In this document: positions 59,380 to 64,000 of the stretch, in pieces | How positions within the stretch are numbered: the stretch's first letter is position 1 | Layout of the letters: each line of letters starts with the position of its first letter | Assembly (NCBI GenBank): GCA_946186575.1 | Contig: CAMHNO010000012.1 | Coordinates: forward strand, 1 to 64,000 | Origin: an uncultured Prevotellaceae bacterium | GTDB taxonomy: Bacteria; Bacteroidota; Bacteroidia; Bacteroidales; Muribaculaceae | Direction of reading: 5' to 3' | Length of the DNA: 64,000 nt | Program-made: the position numbers and the translations under genes | Notes under the pieces: generated by a model | Databases searched by the model: none | What the model was told of the DNA's origin: nothing | Seen by the model: only the letters and a program-made list of their open reading frames with translations

Positions 59380-60330
59380 TTAGTAGACGAGCGACACATT
59401 GTCGACCCACAGTGTCATTCCAGGAGTGCCGGTGTAGGGGGTGCCGCAGCCCGACGAAATCATCACCACCATGTGGGTGGGAGTGGCGTCGGGGGCATCC
59501 CATTGTTCCTCAACCACAGGCACCATCTTGCCCTTGCTGTTGCGGGCGTAGTAAGAATTTTTCTTGGGAATCAGGCCCATGTAGTCTTGATAGCCCTCGT
59601 GACTGGTGATGTCGCCATACCACACAGGTATGCGGTGAGTGGTCCACTTTGCCACCGAGGTGCCGTAGCGCTCACGGCCGGTGCCCACGCGTGCGGCGTG
59701 GATGTTGCCGTTGGCATCCTCCCAGCGTCGCTGTAGCAGTATGAACACCTCGGCATAGTCTTGGCCTTCGAGCTCCTTTTTTGCGCCAAAGCCGCTTGAA
59801 TAGATGCGCTGTCCCGATGGGATGGTGAGCTTGTATTCAAACTGCAGCGCCTCGGGACGCTTGGTGAAGGGGATGCCCATGTTCATCTTGCTATAAGGAT
59901 TCTTGGTGCTGCTCACGGGCTCGAGCATCTGCCCCAGGAAGATGGTGCCCGAGGCGAGCACGTCCATGTTCAGGATTCCCAGTGCCTTTACGTGCTCATA
60001 TTGAGTGCACAGCTTAGCGCAGTAGCCGTTGCCACGCTTGTCGGGGTAGACCTGGTTACTGGTTTTCACAACTCCTGCCACCTTGGCCAGCACATTACTG
60101 GTGGCCCAAGGCGAGTTGCCCATGTTGGTATATGGCTCGTCGCCATTTATTGTCTTGGTGGGAGCAATTTCATAAACCTTCTTGTTCTCTCCGCCTATTA
60201 TGGCGCTCTCCTTGATGTTGCGGGTGACCCACTGATCGAAATCTCCGAAGCTCAACGGAATAACGCTCTCGGCTTTAGCACCTGCAATGGCCATGCATGC
60301 CAGTGCTACTGATAAAAAAGATTTTCTCAT
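59380..60330 (-). CDS. Secreted PCMD-domain protein
   Basis: The 316 residues start with a signal peptide (MRKSFLSVALACMAIAGAKA). The remainder fits the putative carbohydrate metabolism domain: FGDFDQWVTRNIKES, FLGQMLEP, GIPFTKRPEALQFEYKL and the C-terminal MTLWVDNVSLVY. PCMD domains are jelly-roll-like and presumed to bind carbohydrate at the cell surface. No polysaccharide-utilisation genes adjoin it. A single gene with its own terminator. Confidence 0.8.
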   Translation of the reverse strand: MRKSFLSVALACMAIAGAKAESVIPLSFGDFDQWVTRNIKESAIIGGENKKVYEIAPTKTINGDEPYTNMGNSPWATSNVLAKVAGVVKTSNQVYPDKRGNGYCAKLCTQYEHVKALGILNMDVLASGTIFLGQMLEPVSSTKNPYSKMNMGIPFTKRPEALQFEYKLTIPSGQRIYSSGFGAKKELEGQDYAEVFILLQRRWEDANGNIHAARVGTGRERYGTSVAKWTTHRIPVWYGDITSHEGYQDYMGLIPKKNSYYARNSKGKMVPVVEEQWDAPDATPTHMVVMISSGCGTPYTGTPGMTLWVDNVSLVY

Positions 60331-60410
60331 GATTTTTTTACGTCTAAAAAGTTTTTTAGTGTGTATGAGTTATTTTTTTGAAATGTTTTTTATGTTTCTT
60401 CGCAGCCTCG

Positions 60411-61694
60411 TCAATCTCTGTGGGCGGCATCGCTCAGGAGCCTGTGCCCAATCTTGCAGTAGATGCACTTGCGGGCGTCGCAGTAGCTGCGCTTTAGCTC
60501 GATGAGTGCTTGCGAAGTGAGAGCGCTGTCGCACTCGATTCCTGCTCTCACAAATGATTGGACTATTGAGTTGTTCTCGGGTTTAATGTCTTCGAGGAGA
60601 TTTATGGCCTTGTCGGTGAGCTCATGGTTGCCAGTTATCTCGCCGTAGGCATAGTAGAGCGGCGCCACAGTGTTGATGAGCACGATGTCGACCGACTTGT
60701 TGCTCAGTGCCGGCGACGGGTGGCTCGCTGGTTTGCCAAAGCTGTAGTGGTCGCTCCAGTAGCCCGTGAGCTCCACCTGAAAAAGCCTGCGCAGCTCTTT
60801 CTCGCTGGTGGCCTCAAGAATGTGGCTCATGAGCCTGAAACTGCCCTCGATGTAGTGGGCGAGCATGGCAATGCGGCGATAGGGGAAGTTCTGTGGTCTG
60901 ATGCGAAACATCTTCCATGACTCGCGTTCCATGGGATGCAGCGAGAATTTGTTGGCCAGGAAGGCATATTCTGAGCACAGCTGGCGGTAGTAGGCGTCGG
61001 AGCCTGTGGCATTGCTGTCGAGCATGCCGGCTTGGCCAAAGAGCAGCGCCTCGAGCTGCAGCAGCGAGTCGCTGTGCTTGTGCATGAGCCTGAGTGGGGT
61101 GCGGCGAGCCAGCCGTTCGAAGGCTTCGTTGTTGATGCCGAAGCCCAGGTTGCGTGCCAGCGTCACATAGCACACATCTTCCCAACTGCCATGGTAAAGC
61201 TCGAGCAGGTCGCGCACGCGCTGCACCTTACCGTGAAGTCTCTCAAATGCCAGCCTCTCGACCCACTCTACGATGGTGATGCTGGGCACCTGCTTGATGA
61301 CGCTCTCGCATGGCAGCTCTTGCTTGCTTGCCACGAGCTGGTTGTAACTGCTGCTGAAGAGCGGCGACACCTGCAGCACCAGCTGCGGAATGCGCTCGCC
61401 GTTGCTGCGAGCTACTGGTGCGTCGTCTTTGTCCACCACGTGCAGTATCACGCTGTCGTAGGCCAGGTCACGGTCATGCCCGTGGCGCTTCCAGTCGCTC
61501 GCCCTCACGTGCATCTCGATGTTTCCCACCCACACTTGACCGTCAATCTCAACCTTGGCGTTGAAAAAGTCGGGGCCGGCGTCGGTGTTGAGCAGCCCGG
61601 GATCGAGCACGCGCACTGGCCGGCCATCGTTGGTGACCATGTCCTCGCTTCGCCACAGGCGATGCTGCCATATGTACTGCATGAGCTGTTCCAT
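60411..61694 (-). CDS. DUF2851 family protein
   Basis: The ATG at 61694 (MEQLMQYIWQHRLW) is the usual start; seven codons upstream are discounted. The 427 residues match the Bacteroidota DUF2851 family: LLNTDAGPDFFNAKVEIDG, VGNIEMHVRASDW, HPMERESWKMFRIRPQNFP and a C-terminal Cys cluster (CDARKCIYCKIGH) that could bind metal. Cytoplasmic, function unknown. It stands alone upstream of the PCMD gene. Confidence 0.85.
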   Translation of the reverse strand: MEQLMQYIWQHRLWRSEDMVTNDGRPVRVLDPGLLNTDAGPDFFNAKVEIDGQVWVGNIEMHVRASDWKRHGHDRDLAYDSVILHVVDKDDAPVARSNGERIPQLVLQVSPLFSSSYNQLVASKQELPCESVIKQVPSITIVEWVERLAFERLHGKVQRVRDLLELYHGSWEDVCYVTLARNLGFGINNEAFERLARRTPLRLMHKHSDSLLQLEALLFGQAGMLDSNATGSDAYYRQLCSEYAFLANKFSLHPMERESWKMFRIRPQNFPYRRIAMLAHYIEGSFRLMSHILEATSEKELRRLFQVELTGYWSDHYSFGKPASHPSPALSNKSVDIVLINTVAPLYYAYGEITGNHELTDKAINLLEDIKPENNSIVQSFVRAGIECDSALTSQALIELKRSYCDARKCIYCKIGHRLLSDAAHRD

Positions 61695-61853
61695 CTGCTG
61701 TGTTCTACATGTCAAATCATCTATTGATGCACATGTGTGGTTAAAAAGAAAGTGCTAAATTACTCATTTTTCCTAAAAAAAGTGTGGTTTTGAGAGCATT
61801 TTTTCGCTTTTTAGCAGTTTTTGAGCCTCAAAAAGCTTTTTTTGTGCGAAAAG

Positions 61854-61885
61854 TTTGGTTGTTTCAAAAACTTGCCGTAACTTTG
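61854..61885 (+). promoter_or_regulatory. Consensus promoter for tRNA-Phe
   Basis: TTTG (61854-61857), 20 bases, TAACTTTG (61878-61885), a perfect match to the Bacteroidota consensus, 25 bases before the tRNA. Confidence 0.8.
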
Positions 61886-61910
61886 CACTCGCAAATCAAA
61901 AAACCACGAT

Positions 61911-61983
61911 GGTGCCTTAGCTCAGGTGGTAGAGCAATGGACTGAAAATCCATGTGTCCCCGGTTCGAATCCTGGAGGTACCA
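61911..61983 (+). tRNA. tRNA-Phe (anticodon GAA)
   Basis: Acceptor GGTGCCT/AGGTACC, D-arm GCTC/GAGC, anticodon stem ATGGA/TCCAT with loop CTGAAAA (anticodon GAA), T-arm CCCGG-TTCGAAT-CCTGG. CCA is not encoded. Confidence 0.95.
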
Positions 61984-61992
61984 CAACAATCA

Positions 61993-62030
61993 ATCGCAAG
62001 CAGCTCAAGTTAGTTGCTTGCGATTTTTTT
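61993..62030 (+). terminator. Terminator after tRNA-Phe
   Basis: ATCGCAAGCA pairs with TGCTTGCGAT, followed by six more T. Confidence 0.88.
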
Positions 62031-62134
62031 CATGTAGTGCCTTTTGGCGCTGCCGCGGTTGGGTGGCAAGTGTTTTATTGGTTTTATCTTGAATAAATGA
62101 CCACAACGGGTCTTTTCTTGTATTTGTAAAAACT

Positions 62135-62169
62135 AAGCCTGGGGCTCGGTGGCGAGCTCCAGGCTTTTG
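62135..62169 (-). terminator. Terminator after secDF
   Basis: AAGCCTGGGGCTC and GAGCTCCAGGCTT (one mismatch) form the stem; on the minus strand AGTTTTTAC follows. Confidence 0.8.
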
Positions 62170-62193
62170 TTTTATAGGGGTTGTGTTGTTTTA

Positions 62194-64000
62194 TCACTTC
62201 TTGGCGTTGGCTGCCTTTTTGCTGCCTCCCTTGGCAATGGCATAGGCCACTGGCGAGGCAATGAACAGCGACGAGCAAGTACCGATTACAACACCCAGAA
62301 TCATCGCGAAGACGAAGCTGCGAATCGACTCACCGCCCAGGAAGAAGATAACGAGCAATACCAGCAATGTGGTGATCGAGGTCATCATCGTACGGGCCAG
62401 AGTGCTGCACAGTGCGGTGTTGAATGTGGTGTAGAGGTCTTGCTTGGGATAGAGCTTGCGGTACTCACGCACGCGGTCAAATACCACCACGGTATCGTTC
62501 ACCTGATAACCGATTACGGTCAGGATGGCGGCGATAAACGTTTGGTCAACCTCCATTGAGAATGGGAAGAAGCCGTAGAGTGTGTAGAAGCCAATTACCA
62601 CAAATGCTGTGAAGGCAACGGCTGCCAGGGCTCCGAGCGAGAAGGCTACGTTGCGGAAGCGCAGCAGGATGTAGAGGGCCATTGCTATCAGGGCGAATGC
62701 CACTGCCCAGCTTGCCGAGCGCTTCATGTCGCTTGCGATGGTTGGACCCACCTGCTCGCTCTGCTGGATGCCAATGTCGGTGTTGGTAACACCAAACTTG
62801 GTGGCATCGATGTTCTTGATCTTGAAGCTGCCCTTGAGCGCGCCGAAGAGCTTGCTCTCGATTTCCTTGTCGACCTCGGCGCCAGCGCTGGTGTCGGCAA
62901 TCTTATAGTTGGTCGACACGCGCACCTTGGTGTCGTTGTCGATGGTGATAACTGAGTTGGTTGCGTCGGGGAACACTTTGTCGACCTCGGCCTTGAGGAG
63001 CTCGGGCTTCACTGGCTGGTCAAATTGCACGATGTAGTTGCGGCCACCCGAGAAGTCGATACCCTGGCTCAAGCCACGGCCTACAAACATTGCCACGATA
63101 GCAGCAACAATCACGCACACTGCCACGAGGCTGCCCTTGCGCTTGCCCATGAAGTTGAACTTCACGTTCTCCATCATGTGGCGGGTCCATGGGGTGGTGA
63201 GGGTCATGTTGGCATACCAACCCTTGTTGATGAACCACTCGAGGATGACGCGGGTAGCATAGACTGCTGTGAAGAACGAGCAGCAAATGCCGATGATGGT
63301 TGTTACGGCAAAACCCTTGATTGGGCCAGTACCCAGGATGGCAAGGATGATACCGGTGATGATTGATGTCAAGTTTGAGTCGAAGATTGCCGAGAAGGCG
63401 TTGCCATAACCGTCGGCCACAGCGGCCTTGAGGGCCTTGCCGGCGCGCAGCTCTTCCTTGATGCGCTCGAAGATGAGCACGTTGGCATCCACTGCCATAC
63501 CCAGTGCCAGCACAATACCGGCGATACCGGGCAGGGTGAGCACGCTCTGGAACGATGCCAGGATGCCGGCGGTGAAGAAGAGGTTGAACAACAGACCCAT
63601 GTTGGCAATCATGCCGGCCTTGACACCGTAGACGCACATCATGAAGATCATCAGCAGCACGAGTGCTACTACGAACGAAATGAGACCCTTGTCAATTGAT
63701 TCTTGACCGAGCGAAGGACCAATCACGTTCTGGCTCACGATGTTGACCTTGGCGTCCATCTTACCGCTCTCGAGCACGTTGGCAAGGTCGTTAGCCTCCT
63801 CGGGAGTGAAGTTGCCGGTAATCTGGCTGCGGCCACCGTCAATCTGCTGGTTAACGTTAGGATAAGAGTAAACCTGGTCGTCGAGCACGATGGCAACTGC
63901 GCGGCCACGGTTTTGAGCGGTGATTGACGACCACTTGCGGGCGCCCTCATCGTTCATTACCATCGACACCACGTTGCCTTGCAGGTTCTCATACTCGCTG
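62194..64000 (-). CDS. secDF: Protein translocase fusion SecDF (partial, N-terminus outside window)
   Basis: SecD and SecF use the proton gradient to complete export through SecYEG. The visible ~601 residues run in from the right edge and contain the end of the SecD periplasmic domain, the SecD membrane helices (ISFVVALVLLMIFMMCVYG, MAVDANVLIFERIKEEL), and SecF beginning GKRKGSLVAVCVIVAA with IDFSGGRNYIVQF and helices to VIGTCSSLFIASPVAYAIA. The fusion order is typical of Bacteroidota. A Lys/Ala tail ends the protein. Confidence 0.95.
   Translation of the reverse strand, partial: SEYENLQGNVVSMVMNDEGARKWSSITAQNRGRAVAIVLDDQVYSYPNVNQQIDGGRSQITGNFTPEEANDLANVLESGKMDAKVNIVSQNVIGPSLGQESIDKGLISFVVALVLLMIFMMCVYGVKAGMIANMGLLFNLFFTAGILASFQSVLTLPGIAGIVLALGMAVDANVLIFERIKEELRAGKALKAAVADGYGNAFSAIFDSNLTSIITGIILAILGTGPIKGFAVTTIIGICCSFFTAVYATRVILEWFINKGWYANMTLTTPWTRHMMENVKFNFMGKRKGSLVAVCVIVAAIVAMFVGRGLSQGIDFSGGRNYIVQFDQPVKPELLKAEVDKVFPDATNSVITIDNDTKVRVSTNYKIADTSAGAEVDKEIESKLFGALKGSFKIKNIDATKFGVTNTDIGIQQSEQVGPTIASDMKRSASWAVAFALIAMALYILLRFRNVAFSLGALAAVAFTAFVVIGFYTLYGFFPFSMEVDQTFIAAILTVIGYQVNDTVVVFDRVREYRKLYPKQDLYTTFNTALCSTLARTMMTSITTLLVLLVIFFLGGESIRSFVFAMILGVVIGTCSSLFIASPVAYAIAKGGSKKAANAKK

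Noticed and set aside
58498-59736. 412-residue open frame opposite mutS and the PCMD gene
   Set aside because: Spans two real genes and the mutS promoter on the other strand; no recognisable domain.

Overview
The window is a piece of a Bacteroidales chromosome, most likely Muribaculaceae or Prevotellaceae; family rank is inference. Evidence: promoters of the Bacteroidota type (TAnnTTTG at -7, sometimes with TTTG about 20 bases upstream), almost no Shine-Dalgarno sequences, secreted proteins ending in a type-IX-secretion-like tail (DLQGRE...GIYIxNGKKxVK), a fused SecDF, and a TonB-dependent receptor operon. Most genes are moderately GC-rich. AT-rich stretches mark intergenic DNA and parts of some secreted-protein genes.

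Layout. 1-4.1 kb: arginine/proline catabolism (argF, divergent pruA-arcA). 4.1-7.1 kb: a three-domain ADP-ribosylglycohydrolase/phosphatase/ADP-ribosylglycohydrolase protein between near-identical 86-87 bp direct repeats. 7.1-15.5 kb: a glycine-zipper lipoprotein and a secreted nuclease island (two NUC1-type endonucleases, one EEP-family nuclease/phosphatase, one uncharacterised secreted protein). 15.6-18.1 kb: Skp-PepSY-U32 operon and tRNA-Arg. 18.2-22.1 kb: clpS, clpA and aat, a bacterial N-degron set. 22.2-26.5 kb: three tandem secreted paralogues with the same ends and different middles. 26.6-34 kb: housekeeping and envelope genes (RluA-type synthase, xerD, secG, lptE-like, sigma-54 activator, acyltransferase, maf, kdsC). 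34.2-37.7 kb: a 1160-residue secreted protein. 38-40.2 kb: a DUF2520 gene joined in frame to a DUF559 nuclease by palindromic repeat units, next to engB. 40.3-44 kb: threonine-aldolase-like enzyme preceded by a heptamer repeat array, a PAP2-VanX fusion, and mdh. 44.3-52.5 kb: a six-gene TonB receptor operon ending in a dockerin/FGE-like protein. 52.5-64 kb: envelope and stress genes, mutS, tRNA-Phe and the partial secDF.

Best candidates for something undescribed: (1) a DUF559 endonuclease gene embedded in palindromic repeats that are all spaced by multiples of three and keep one open frame into the next gene, a possible self-spreading in-frame repeat system; (2) the ADP-ribosylglycohydrolase-phosphatase-ADP-ribosylglycohydrolase fusion, which looks like a recent insertion that duplicated a terminator; (3) the mosaic secreted-protein triplet with a shared leader motif, whose N-terminal domain might partner the dockerin-like modules found elsewhere in the window.
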